From: Oscarella lobularis
Taxonomy: Eukaryota; Porifera; Homoscleromorpha; Homosclerophorida; Oscarellidae
Reading direction: 5' to 3'
DNA length: 64,000 nt
Assembly (NCBI RefSeq): GCF_947507565.1
Contig: NC_089182.1
Span: 1 to 64,000 of the forward strand
The notes beneath the pieces were generated by a model. That model did not search any database, was not told the DNA's origin, and saw nothing but the letters and a program-made list of their open reading frames with translations. How positions within the stretch are numbered: position 1 is the stretch's first letter; every line of letters begins with the position of its first letter. Shown here in pieces: positions 11,126 to 24,143 of this stretch. Made by a program: the position numbers and the translations under genes.

Positions 11126-14100
11126 TTACAGGGGGTGTATATATTCTGGCAGGCGGTGTACGTACTCCGCCAGCAGGCGGTGTATATATTCCTGCAGGCG
11201 GTGTACATATTCCGGCAGGCGGTGTAAATATTCCGGCTGGCGGTGTATACATTCTGGCAGGCGGTGTAAGTACTCAGCCAGCAGGCGGTGTATATATTCC
11301 GGCAGGCGGTGAACGTACTCCACCAGCAGGCGGTGTATGTATTCCGGCAGGCGGTGTAGATATTCCGGGAGGCGGTGTACGTACTCCGCCGGCAGGCGGT
11401 GTATATATTCCGGCAGGCGGTGTATATATTCAGGCAGGCGGTGTATATATTCTGGCAGGCGGTGTAAGTACTCGGCCAGCAGGCGGTGTATATATTCCGG
11501 CAGGCGGTGTATACATTCCGGCAAGCGGTGTACGTACTCCGCCAGCAGGCGGTGTAGATATTCTGGCAGGCGGTGTAAGTACTTCGCCAGAAGGCGGTGT
11601 ATATATTCCTGCAGGCGGTGTAGATATTCTGGCAGGCGGTGTACGTACTCCGCCAGCAGGCGGTGTATATATTCCGGCAGGCGGTGTATATATTCTGGCA
11701 GGCGGTGTAAGTACTCCGCAAGCAGCCGGTGTATATATTCCGGCAGGCGGTGTAAGTACTCAGCCAGCAGGCGGTGTATATATTCCGGCAGGCGGTGTAC
11801 GTACTCCGCCGGCTGGCGGTGTATATATTCTCGCAGGCGGTCTACGTACTCCTCCAGCAGGCGGTGTATATATTCTGGCAGGCGGTGTAAGTACTCTGCC
11901 AGCAGGCGGTGTATATATTCCGGCAGGCGGTGTAGATATTCTTGCAGGCGGTGTACGTACTAAGCCAGCATGCGGTGTATATATTCCGGAGGGCGGTGTA
12001 TATATTCTGGCAGGCGGTGTAAGTACTCCGCCAGCAGGCGGTGTATATATTCCGGCAGGCGGTGTAAGTACTCAGCCAGCAGGCGGTGTACATATTCCGG
12101 CAAGCGGTGTAAGTACTCAGCCAGCAGGCGGTGTATATATTCCGGCAAGCTGCGTACGTACTCCGCCGGCAGGCGGTGTATATAATCTGGCAGGCGTTGT
12201 ATATATTCTGGCAGGCGGTGTACGTACTCTGCCGGCAGGCGGTGTACGTACTCCGCCGGCAGGCGGCGTATATATTCTGGCAGGCTGTGTACGTACTCTG
12301 CCGGCAGGCGGTGTATATATTCCGGCAGGCGGTGTACGTACTCCGCGAGATAGCGGTTTATATATTCCGGCAGGCGGTGTATTCCGGCAGGCGGTGTATA
12401 TATTCTGGCAGGCGGTGTACGTACTCCGCCGGCAGGCGGCGTATATATTCCGGCAAGCGGTGTACGTACTCCGCCGGCAGGCGGTGTATATATTCTCGCA
12501 GGCGGTGTACGTACTACGCCAGCAGGCGGTGTATATATACCGGCAGGCGGTGTATATATTCCGGAAAGCGGTGTACGTACTCCGCCAGCAGGCGGTGTAG
12601 ATATTCTGGCAGGAGGTGTACGTACTCGGCCGGCAGGCGGTGTATATATTCTGGCAGGCGGGGTACGCACTCCGCCGGCAGGCGGGGTACGTACTCCGCC
12701 GGCAGGCGGTGTATATATTCCGGCAGGCGGTGTATATATTCCGGCAGGCGGTGTACGTACTCCGCCGGCAGACGGTGTATATATTCCGGCAGGCGGTGTA
12801 CGTACTCCGCCGACAGGCTGTGTATATATTCTGGCAGGCGGTGTACGTACTCCGCCGGCAGGCGGTGTATATATTCCGGCAGGCGGTGTATATATTCAGG
12901 CAGGCGGTGTATATATTCTGGCAGGCGGTGTAAGTACTCAGCCAGAAGGCGGTGTATATTTTCCGGCAAGCGGTGTACGTACTCCGCCAGCAGGCGGTGT
13001 ATATATTCCGGAGGGCAGTGTAAATATTCCGGCAAGCGGTGTACGTACTCCGCCAGCAGGCGGTGTAGATATTTTGGCAGGCGGTGTACGTACTCCGCTG
13101 GCAGGCGGTGTATATATTCCGGCAGGCGTGTACGTACTCCGCCGGCAAGCGGTGTATATATTCCGGCAGGCGGTGTATATATTCCGGCAGGCGGTGTATA
13201 TATTCCGGCAAGCGGTGTACGTACTCCGCCAGCATGCGGTTTGTATATTACTGCAGGCGGTGTACCTACTCCGCCGGCAGGCGGTGTACGTACTCCGCCG
13301 GCAGGCGGTGTATATAATCTGGCAGGCGGTGTATATATTCTGGCAGGCGGTGTACGTACTCTGTCGGCAGGCGGTGTACGTACTCCACCGGCAGGCTCCG
13401 TAGATATTCCGGCAGGCGGCGTATATATTCCGGCAGGCGGTGTGCGTACTCCGCCGGCAGGCGGTGTATATATTCCGGCAGGCAATGTACGTACTCCGCC
13501 AGCAGGCGGTGTATATCTTCCGGCAGGCGGTGTATTCCGGCAGGCGGTGTATATATTCTGGCAGGCGGTGTACGTACTCCGCCAGCAGGTGGTGTATATA
13601 TTCCGGAGGCGGTGTATATATTCCGGAAAGCGGTGTACGTACTTCGCCAGAAGGCGGTGTAGATATTCTGGCAGGCGTTGTAATTACTCCGCCAGAAGGC
13701 GGTGTATATATTCCGGCAGGCGGTGTAGATATTCCGGCAGGCGGTGAACGTACTCCACCAGCAGGCGGTGTATGTATTCCGGCAGGCGGTGTAGATATTT
13801 TGGCAGGCGGTGTATATATTGTGGCAGGCAGTGTACGTACTCCGCCTGCAGGCGGTGTATATATTCTCGCAGGCGGTGTACGTACTCCGCCAGCAGGCGG
13901 TGTATATATTCCGGCAAGCGGTGTACCTACTCCGCCAGCAGGCGGTGTATATATTCCGGCAGGCGGTGTATATATTCCGGAAAGTGGTGTACGTACTCCG
14001 CCAGCAGGCGGGGTAGATATTTTAGCAGGCGCTGTACGTACTCCGCTGGCAGGCGGTGTATATATTCTGGGAGGCGGTGTACGTACTCCGCCGGCAGGCG

Positions 14101-15178
14101 GTGTATATATTCCGACAAGCTGCGTACGTACTCCGCCGGCAGGCATTGTACGTACTCCGCCGGCAGTCGATATACGTACTCCGCCGGCAGGCGGTGTATA
14201 TAATCTGGCAGGCGGTGTATATATTCTGGGAGGCGGTGTACGTACTCCGCCGGGAGGCGGCGTAGATATTCCGGCAGGCGGCGTATATATTCCGGCAGGC
14301 GGTGTACGTACTCCGCCGGCAGGCGGTGTATATATTCCGGCAAGCGGTGTACGTACTCCGCCAGAGGGCGGTGTAGATATTCTGGCAGGCGGTGTATTCC
14401 GGCAGGCGGTGTATATATTCCGGCAGGCGGTGTATATATTCCGGCAGGCGGTGTACCTACTCCGCCAGCAGAAGGTGTATATATTCCGGCAGGCGGTGTA
14501 TATATTCCGGCAAGCGGTGTACGTACTCCGCCAGAGGGCGGTGTAGATATTCTGGCAGGCGGTGTATTCCGGCAGGCGGTGTATATATTCCGGCAGGCGG
14601 TGTACCTACTCCGCCAGCAGGCGGTGTATATATTCCGGCAGGCGGTGTATATATTCCGGAAAGCGGTGTACGTACTCCGCCAGCAGGCGGCGTAGATATT
14701 CTGGCAGGCGGTGTAAGTACTCCGCCAGCAGGCGGTGTATGTATTCCGGCAGGCGGTGTAGATATTCCGGCAGGCGGTGAACGTATTCCACCATCAGGCG
14801 GTGAATATATTCCACAAGGCGGTGTAGATATTTTGGCAGGCGGTTTATATATTCTGGCAGGCAGTGTACGTACTCCGCCGGCAGGCGGTGTTTATATTCT
14901 GGCAGGCGGTGTACGTACTCCGCCGGCAGGCGGTTTTATATATTCTCGCAGGCGGTGTATATATTACGGCAAGCGGTGTACGTACTCCGCCAGCAGGCGG
15001 TGTATATATTCCGGCAAGCGGTGTACGTACTCCGCCAGCAGGCGGTGTGGATATTCTGGCAGGCGGTGTATATATTCCGGCAGGCGGTGTACGTACTCCG
15101 CCAGAGGCGGTGTATATATTCCGGCAGGCGGTGTATTCCGGCAGGCGGTGTAGATATTCTGGCAGGCGGTGTACGTAC
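11126..15178. repeat. 21/24-bp GGCAGGCGGTGTA minisatellite, stop-poor in many frames
   Basis: Two interleaved units share GCAGGCGGTGTA: a 21-bp form ending TATATTCCG and a 24-bp form ending CGTACTCCGCCA. Both are multiples of three, so frames stay open for hundreds of codons on both strands, with products such as GGVYIPAGGVRTPPA or YIHRLPAEYVHRLPE. Several overlapping frames are open at once and no splice or start context is present, so no protein is proposed. Larger blocks recur (for example 14340-14420 against 14510-14590). The unit order is irregular. Confidence 0.93.
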
Positions 15179-17612
15179 GCCTAGACTTTGATTCTAAGGA
15201 CCTGAAGATAAAGTTGATGGCCTAAACTTTGATTCTAAGAGCCTGAAGATAAAGTTGAGGGCATAAAATTTTATTCAAAGGACCTGAAGATAAAGTTGAG
15301 GCCCTAAACTCTGATTCTAAGGCCCTGAAGATAAACTTGAGGGCCTAGACTTTGATTCTAAGGCCCTGAAGAGAAATTTGAAGGCCCAAACTTTGATTCT
15401 AAGTGTCTGAAGTTAAAGTTCAGAGCCAAAACTCTGATTCTAAGGACTGAAGATAAAGTTGAGGGCCTAAACTCTGATTCTAAGGACCTGAAGATAAAGT
15501 TGAGGGCCTAAACTTTGATTCTAAGGATTTGAAGATAAAGTTGAGGGCCTAAACTTTGATTCTAGGGACCTGAAGATAAAGTTCAGGGCCTAAAATTTGA
15601 TTCCAAGGACCTGAAGATAAGTTGAGGGCCTAAAAATTGATTCTGAGGGCCTAAAAATTGATTCTAAGGCCCTGAAGATAAAGTTGAGTGCATAAACTTC
15701 GATTCTAAGACCCTGAAGATAAAGATGAGGGCCTAAACTTTGATTCTAAGGCCCTGAAGATAAAGTTGAGGGCATATACTTCGATTTTAAGGTTCTGAAG
15801 ATAAAGATGAGGGCCTAAACTTTGATTCTAAGGACCTAAAGATAAAGTTAAGGTCTTAAACTTTGATTCTAAGGAGCTAAAGATAAAGTTGAGGGCCTAA
15901 ACTCTAATTTTAAGACCCTGAAGATAAAGTTGAAGGCCCAAACATTGATTCTAAGGGCCTGAAGATAAAGGTCAGGGCCAAAACTCTGATTCTAAGGACC
16001 TGAAGATAAAGTTGAGGGCCTAAACTTTGATTCTAAGAGCCTGAAGATAAAGTTCATGGCTAAAACTCTGATTCTAAGGACCTGAAGATAAAGTTGAGGG
16101 CCTAAACTTTGATTCTAAGAGCCTGAAGATAAAGTTGAGGGCCTAAACTTTGATTCTAAGGACCTGAAGATAAAGTTGAGAGACTAAACTTTGATTCTAA
16201 GCACCTGAAGATAAAGTTGAGGGCCTAAACTTTGATTCTAAGAATTTGAAGATAAAGTTGAGGGACTAAACTTTGATTTTAGGGACCTGAAGATAAAGTT
16301 GAGGGCCTAAACTTTGATTCCAAGGACCTGAAGATAAGTTGAGGGCCTAAAAATTGATTCTAAGGCCCTGAAGATAAAGTTGAGGGCATAAACTTTGATT
16401 ATAGGGACCTGAAGATAAATTTGAGGGCCTAAACTTTGATTCTAAAGCCCTGAAGATAAAGTTGAGGGCCTAAATTTTGATTCTAAGGACCTGAAGATAA
16501 AGTTGAGGGCCTAGACTTTGATTCTAAGGCCCTGAAGAGAAATTTGAAGGCCCAAACTTTGATTCTAAAGGTCTGAAGTTAAAGTTCAGAGCCAAAACTC
16601 TGATTCTAAGGACCTGAAGATAAAGTCGAGGGCCTAGACTTTGATTCTAAGGACCTGAAGATAAAGTTGATGGCATAAACTTTAATTCTAAGAGCCTGAA
16701 GATAAAGTTGAGGGCCTAAACTTTTATTCTAAGGGCCTGAAGATAAAGTTGAGGGCCTAAACTTTGATTCCAAGGACCTGAAGATAAGTTGAGGGCCTAA
16801 AAATTGATTCTAAGGCCCTGAAGATAAAGTTGAGGGCATAAACTTTGATTATAGGGACCTGAAGATAAATTTGAGGGCCTAAACTTTGATTCTAAAGCCC
16901 TGAAGATAAAGTTGAGGGCCTAAATTTTGATTCTAAGGACCTGAAGATAAAGTTGAGGGCCTAGACTTTGATTCTAAGGCCCTGAAGAGAAATTTGAAGG
17001 CCCAAACTTTGATTCTAAAGGTCTGAAGTTAAAGTTCAGAGCCAAAACTCTGATTCTAAGGACCTGAAGATAAAGTCGAGGGCCTAGACTTTGATTCTAA
17101 GGACCTGAAGATAAAGTTGATGGCATAAACTTTAATTCTAAGAGCCTGAAGATAAAGTTGAGGGCCTAAACTTTTATTCTAAGGGCCTGAAGATAAAGTT
17201 GAAGGCCTAGACTTTGATTCTAAGAGCCTGAAGATAAAGTTGAGGGCCTAAACTCCGATTCTAAAGCCCTGAAGATAAAGTTGAGGGCCTAAACTTTGAT
17301 TCTAAGGATTTGAAGATAAAGTTGAGGGCCTAAACTTTGATTCTAGGGACCTGAAGATAAAGTTGAGGGCCTAAACTTTGATTCCAAGGACCTGAAGACA
17401 AGTTGAGGGCCTAAAAATTGATTCTAAGGCCCTGAAGATAAAGTTGAGAGCATAAACTTCGATTTTAAGGTTCTGAAGATAAAGATGAGGGCCTAAACTT
17501 TGATTCTAAGGACCTAAAGATAAAGTTGAGGGCCTAAACTCTGTTTCTAAGGCCCTGAAGATAAAGTTGAGGACTTAAACTTCGATTCTAAGGCATTGAA
17601 GATAAAGTTGAG
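15179..17612. repeat. 41-bp A satellite, block A1
   Basis: About 59 units of GAGGGCCTAAACTTTGATTC then TAAGGACCTGAAGATAAAGTT. It contains a 450-bp block (11 units) repeated in tandem with apparently no differences: 16321-16770 matches from 16771 to about 17200. It ends in the junction AAAGTTGAGGGCCCAACGGGT, leading into B1. Confidence 0.93.
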
Positions 17613-20600
17613 GGCCCAACGGGTCTATCCTGTAATAAATTACAGCGAAATTACTGGGGCTAGCCAAAGGGTCTCTCCTGTAATAAATTACAGCAAAATT
17701 ACAGGAGGTTAGCCAACGGGTCTCTCCTGTAATAAATTACAGCAAAATTACAGGGGATTAGCCAACGGGTATCTCCTGTAATAAATTACAGCAAAATTAC
17801 AGGGGGTTAGCCAACGGGTCTCTCCTGTAATAAATTACAGCGAAATTACAGGGGCTAGCTAACGGGTCTCTACTGTAATAAATTACAGCGAAATTACAGG
17901 GGCTAGACAACGGGTATCTCCTGTAATAAATTACAGCGAAATTACAGGGGGTTAGCCAACAAGTCCCTCCTGTAATAAATTACAGCGAAATAACAGGGGC
18001 TAGCCAACGGGTCTCTCCTGTAATAAATTACAGCAAAATTACAGGGGGTTAGCCAACGGGTCTCTCCTGTAATAAATTACAGCAAAATTACAGGGGGTTA
18101 GCCAACGGGTCTCTCCTGTAATAAATTACAGCAAAATTACAGGGGGTGAGCCAACGGGTCTCTCCTGTAATAAATTACAGCAAAATTACAGGGGATTAGC
18201 CAACGGGTATCTCCTGTAATAAATTACAGCAAAATTACAGGGGATTAGCCAACGGGTCTCTCCTGTAATAAATTACAGCAAAATTACAGGGGGTTAGACA
18301 ACGGGTCTCTCCTGTAATAAATTACAGCAAAATTACACGGGATTAGCCAACGGGTATCTCCTGTAATAAATTACAGCGAAATTACAGGGGCTAGCTAACG
18401 GATCTCTACTGTAATAAATTACAGCAAAATTACAGGGGATTAGCCAACGGGTATCTCGTGTAATAAATTACAGCAAAATTACAGGGGATTAGCCAACTGG
18501 TCTCTCCTGTAATAAATTACAGCAAAATTACAGGGGGTTAGCCAACGGGTTTCTCCTGTAATAAATTACAGCGAAATTACAGGGGCTAGCTAACGGGTCT
18601 CTCCTGTAATAAATTACAGCGAAATTACAGGGGCTATCTAACGGGTCTCTACTGTAATAAATTACAGCAAAATTACAGGGGGTTAGCCAACGGGTGTGTC
18701 CTGTAATAAATTACAGCGAAATTACAGGGGGTTAGAGAACGGGTCTCTCCTGTATTAAATTACAGTGAAATTACAGGGGCTAGCCAACGGGTCTCTCCTG
18801 TAATAAATTACAGCGAAATTACAGGGGGCTAGCCAACGGGTCTCTCTTGTAATAAATTACAGCAAAATTACAGGGGGTTAGCCAACGGGTTTCTCCTGTA
18901 ATAAATTACAGCGAAATTACAGGGGCTAGCTAACGGGTCTCTCCTGTAATAAATTACAGCGAAATTACAGGGGCTATCTAACGGGTCTCTACTGTAATAA
19001 ATTACAGCAAAATTACAGGGGGTTAGCCAACGGGTGTGTCCTGTAATAAATTACAGCGAAATTACAGGGGGTTAGAGAACGGGTCTCTCCTGTATTAAAT
19101 TACAGTGAAATTACAGGGGCTAGCCAACGGGTCTCTCCTGTAATAAATTACAGCAAAATTACAGGGGGCTAGCCAACGGGTCTCTCTTGTAATAAATTAC
19201 AGCGAAATTACAGGGGGTTAGCCAACGGGTCTCTACTGTAATAAATTACAGCGAATTTACAGGGGGCTAGCGAACGGGTCTCTCCTGTAATAAATTACAG
19301 CGAAATTACAGGGGGCTAGCCAACGGGTCTCTCCCGTAATAAATTACAGCGAAATTACAGGGGGCTAGGAAACGGGTCTCTACCACCATAATAAATTAGA
19401 GCGAATTTACAGGGGCTAGCAAACGGGTCTCTCCTGTAATAAATTACAGCGAAATTACAGGGGCTAGCCAACGGGTCTCTCCTGTAATAAATTACAGCGA
19501 AATTACAGGGGGTTAGCAAACGGGTCTCTCATGTAATAAATTACAGCGAATTTACAGGATCTAGCCAAAGGGTCTCTCCTGTAATAAATTACAGCGAAAT
19601 TACAGGGGCTAGCAAAAGGGTCTCTCTTGTAATAAATTACAGCGAATTAACAGGGGGTTAGCCAACGGGTATCTCCAGTAATAAATTACAGCGAATTTAC
19701 AGGGGGTTAGCCAGCGTGTCTCTCCTGTAATAAATTACAGCGAATTTACACGGGGTTAGTAAACGGGTCTCTCCTGTAATAAATTACAGCAAAATTACTG
19801 GGGCTAGCCAAAGGGTCTCTCCTGTAATAAATTACAGCGAATTTACAGGGGGTTAGCAAACGGGTATCTCGTGTAATAAATTACAGCGAATTTACAGGGG
19901 GTTAGCCAACGGGTCTCTCCTGTAATAAATTACAGCTAAATTACAGGGTGTTAGCAAACAAGTCTCTCCTGTAATAAATTACAGCGAAATTACAGGGGGT
20001 TAGCAAACAAGTCTCTCCTGTAATAAATTAGAGCGAAATTACAGGGGGCTAGCCAACAGGTCTTTCCTGTAATAAATTACAGCGAAATTACAGGAGATAG
20101 CCAACGGGTCTCTCCTGTAATAAATTACAGCGAAATTACAGGGGATAGCAAAAGGGTCTCTCCTGTAACAAATTACAGCGAACTTACAGGGGCTAGCCAA
20201 CGGGTCTCCTGCAATAAATTACAGCGAAGTTACAGGGGGCTAGCCAACGGGTCTCTCATGTAATAAATTACAGCGAATTTACAGGATCTAGCCAAAGGGT
20301 CTCTCCTGTAATAAATTACAGCGAAATTACAGGGGCTAGCAAAAGGGTCTCTCTTGTAATAAATTACAGCGAATTAACAGGGGGTTAGCCAACGGGTATC
20401 TCCAGTAATAAATTACAGCGAAATTACAGGCGGTTAGCCAACGGGTCTCTCCTGTAATAAACTACAGCGAAAGTACAGGGGCTAGCCAAAGGGTCTCTCC
20501 TGTAATAAATTACAGCGAAATTAGAGGGGGTTAGCCAACGGGTCTCTCCTGTAATAAATTACAGCCAAATTAAAGAGGCTAGCCAACGGGTCTCTCCTGT

Positions 20601-20967
20601 AAAAAACTACAGCGAAATTACAGGGGCTAGCCAACGGGTCTCTCCTGTAATAAATTACAGCGAATTTACAGGGGGTTAGTAAACGGGTCTCTCCTGTAAT
20701 AAATTACAGCGATATTACAGGGGGTTAGAAAACGGGTCTCTCCTGTAATAAATTACAGCGAAATTACTGGGGCTAGCCAACGGGTCTCTCATGTAATAAA
20801 TTACAGCGAATTTAAAGGGGCTAGCCAACGGGTCTCTTCTGTAATAAATTAAGGCGAAATTACAGGGGGTTAGCCAACGGGTCTCTCCTGTAATAAATTA
20901 CAGCGAAATTACAGGGGGTTAGCCAACGGGTCTCTCCTGTAATAAATTACAGCGAACTTACACGGGA
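17613..20967. repeat. 49-bp B satellite, block B1
   Basis: About 68 units of GGGTCTCTCCTGTAATAAAT, TACAGCGAAATTACAGGGGG and TTAGCCAAC. CTGTAATAAATTACAG is a perfect inverted repeat (CTGTAAT/ATTACAG) and an outer CCTGTAAT pairs with ATTACAGG, so each unit offers two alternative hairpins. A block marked by GGGTTTCTCCTG at 18549 recurs at 18889, a shift of 340 bp. Confidence 0.93.
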
Positions 20968-21969
20968 TAGCTAAGGCCCTGAAGATAAAGTTGAGGTCCT
21001 AAACTTTCATTCTAAGGACCTGAAGATAAAGTTGAGGGCCTAAACTATGATTCTAAGACCCTGTAGATAAAGTTGAAGGCCCAAACATTGATTCTAAGGG
21101 CCTGAAGATAAAGGTCATGGCCAAAACTCTGATTCTAAGGACATGAAGATAAAGTTGAGGGCCTAAACTTTAATTCTAAGGACCTGAAGATAAAGTTGAG
21201 AGACTAAACTTTGATTCTAAGGACCTGAAGATAAAGTTGAGGGCCTAAACTTTGATTCTAGGGACCTGAAGATGAAGTTGAGGGCCTAAATTTTGATTCT
21301 AAGGATCTGAAGATAAAGTTGAGGGCCTAAACTCTGATTCTAAGGCCCTGAAGATAAAGTTGAGGGCCTAGACTTTGATTCTAAGGCCCTGAAGATAAAG
21401 TTGAAGGCCTAAACTTTGATTCTAAGGCCCTGAAGAGAAATTTGAAGGCCCAAACTTTGATTCTAAGTGTCTGAAGTTAAAGTTCAGGGCCAAAATTCTG
21501 ATTATATGGACCTGAAGATAAAGTTGAGAGACTAAACTTTGATTCTAAGGTCCTGAAAATAAAGTTGAAAGCCTAAACTATGATTCTAAGGGCCTGAAGA
21601 TAAAGTTGAGGGCCTAAACTCCGATTCTAAGGACCTGAAGATAAAGTTGAGAGACTAACTTTGATTCTAAGGACCTGAAGATAAAGTTGAAGGCCTAAAC
21701 TTTGATTCTAGGGACCTGAAGATGAAGTTGAGGGCCTACATTTTGATTCTAAGGGCCTGAAGTTAAAGTTCAGGGCCAAAACTCTGATTCTAAGGACCTG
21801 AAGATAAAGTTGAGGGTCTAAGGACCTGAAGATAAAGTTGATGGCCTCAACTTTGATTCTAAGAGCCTGAAGATAAAGTTGAGGGCCTAAACTCTGATTC
21901 TAAGGCCCTGAAGATAAATTTGAGGGCATAAACTTCGATTCTAAGGCATTGAAGATAAAGTTGAGGGCC
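20968..21969. repeat. 41-bp A satellite, block A2
   Basis: About 24 A units between two B blocks. The entry junction (GGGATAGCTAAGGCCCTGAA at about 20954) is nearly identical to that of A3, and the exit junction matches A1 and A3. Confidence 0.92.
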
Positions 21970-23131
21970 AAACGGGTCTCTCCTGTAATAAATTACAGCG
22001 AAATTACAGGGGTTAGCCAAAGGGTCTCTCCTGTAATAAATTAGAGCGAAACTACAGGGGCTAGCGAAAGGGTCTCTCCTGTAATAAATTACAGCGAAAT
22101 AACAGAGGCTAGCCAAAGGGTCTCTCCTGTAATAAAATACAGCGAAATGACAGGGGGTTAGCCAACGGGTCTCTCCTGTAATAAACTACAGCGAAAGTAC
22201 AGGGGCTAGCCAAAGGGTCTCTCCTGTAATAAATTACAGCGAAATTACAGGAGGTTAGCCAACGGGTCTCTCCTGTAATAAATTACAGACAAATTAAAGA
22301 GGCTAGCCAACGGGTCTTTCCTGTAATAAACTACAGCGAAATTACAGGGGCTAGCCAACGGGTCTCTCCTGTAATAAATTACAGCGAATTTACTGGGGGT
22401 TAGTAAACGGGTCTCTCCTGTAATAAATTACAGCGAAATTACTGGGGCTAGCCAAAGGGTCTCTCCTGTAATAAATTACAGCGAATTTACAGGGGGTTAG
22501 CAAACGGGTCTCTTCTGTAATAAATTACAGACAAATTAAAGAGGCTAGCCAACGGGTCTTTCCTGTAATAAACTACAGCGAAATTACAGGGGCTAGCCAA
22601 CGGGTCTCTCCTGTAATAAATTACAGCGAATTTACTGGGGGTTAGTAAACGGGTCTCTCCTGTAATAAATTACAGCGAAATTACTGGGGCTAGCCAAAGG
22701 GTCTCTCCTGTAATAAATTACAGCGAATTTACAGGGGGTTAGCAAACGGGTATCTCCTGTAATAAATGACAGCGAATTTACAGGGGGTTAGCCAACGGGT
22801 CTCTCCTGTAATAAATTACAGCAAAATTACAGGAGGTTAGCCAACGGGTCTCTCCTGTAATAAATTACAGCGAAATTACAGGGGGTTAGCAAACAAGTCT
22901 CACTGGTAATAAATTACAGCGAAATTACAGGGGGTTAGCAAACAAGTCTCTCCTGTAATAAATTACAGCGAACTTACAGGGGATAGCCAACGGGTCTCTC
23001 ATGTAATAAATTACAGCGAATTTAAAGGGGCTAGCCAACGGGTCTCTTCTGTAATAAATTAAAGCGAAATTACAGGGGGTTAGCCAACGGGTCTCTCCTG
23101 TAATAAATTACACCGAACTTACACGGGCTAG
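21970..23131. repeat. 49-bp B satellite, block B2
   Basis: About 24 B units. A segment with the variant TTACAGACAAATTAAAGAGG at about 22283 is repeated about 242 bp later, showing block copying within the array. Confidence 0.92.
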
Positions 23132-24143
23132 CTAAGGCCCTGAAGATAAAGTTGAGAGCCTAAACTTTCATTCTAAGGACCTGAAGATAAAGTTGAGGGC
23201 CTAAACTTAGATTCTAAGGCCCTGAAGATAAAGTTGAAGGCCTAAACTTTGATTCTAAGGCCCTGAAGAGAAATTTGAAGGCCCAAACTTTGATTCTAAG
23301 TGTCTGAAGTTAAAGTTCAGGGCCAAAATTCTGATTCTAAGGACCTGAAGATAAAGTTGAACGCCTAAACTTTGATTCTAAGGGCCTGAAGATAAAGTTG
23401 AGGGCCTAAACTCCGATTCTAAGGACCTGAAGATAAAGTTGTGAGACTAAACTTTGATTCTAAGGACCTGAGGATAAAGTTGAGAGCCTAAACTTTGATT
23501 CTAAGGCCCTGAAGATAAAGTTGAACGCCTAAACTTTGATTCTAAGGGCCTGAAGATAAAGTTGAGGTCCTAAACTCCGATTCTAAGGACCTTAAGATAA
23601 AGTTGAGAGACTAAATTTTGATTCTAAGGACCTGAAGATAAAGTTGAGGGCCTAAACTTTTATTCTAAGGGCCTGAAGATAAAGTTGAGGGCCTAGACTT
23701 TGATTCTAAGGGCCTGAAGATAAAGTTGAGGGCCTAAACTCTGATTCTAAGGCCCTGAAGATAAACTTGAGGGACGAGACTTTGATTCTAAGGCCCTGAA
23801 GATAAAGTTGAAGGCCAAAACTTTGATTCTAAGGCCCTGAAGAGAAATTTGAAGGCCCAAACTTTGATTCTAAGGGTCTGAAGTTAAAGTTCAGAGCCAC
23901 AACTCTGATTCTAAGGACCTGAAGATAAAGTTGAAGGTCTAAACTTTGATTCTAACGGTCTGAAGTTAACGTTCAGGGTCAAAACTCTGATTCTAAGGAC
24001 CTGAAGATAAAGTTGGGGGCCTAAACTCTGATTCTAAGGACATGAAAATAAAGTTGAGGGCCTAAACTTTGATTCTAGGGACCTGAAGATAAGTTGAGGG
24101 CCTAAAAATTGATTCTAAGGCCCTGAAGATAAAGTTGAGGACC
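23132..24143. repeat. 41-bp A satellite, block A3
   Basis: About 25 A units, almost the same length as A2 (about 1,012 against 1,002 bp) and entered and left through the same junction types. Confidence 0.92.

Noticed and set aside
11126-15184. Long open frames (up to 538 codons) reading GGVYIPA or YIHRLPAEY repeats
   Set aside because: Units of 21 and 24 bp keep frames open on both strands at once; no start context, splice sites or conserved domain.
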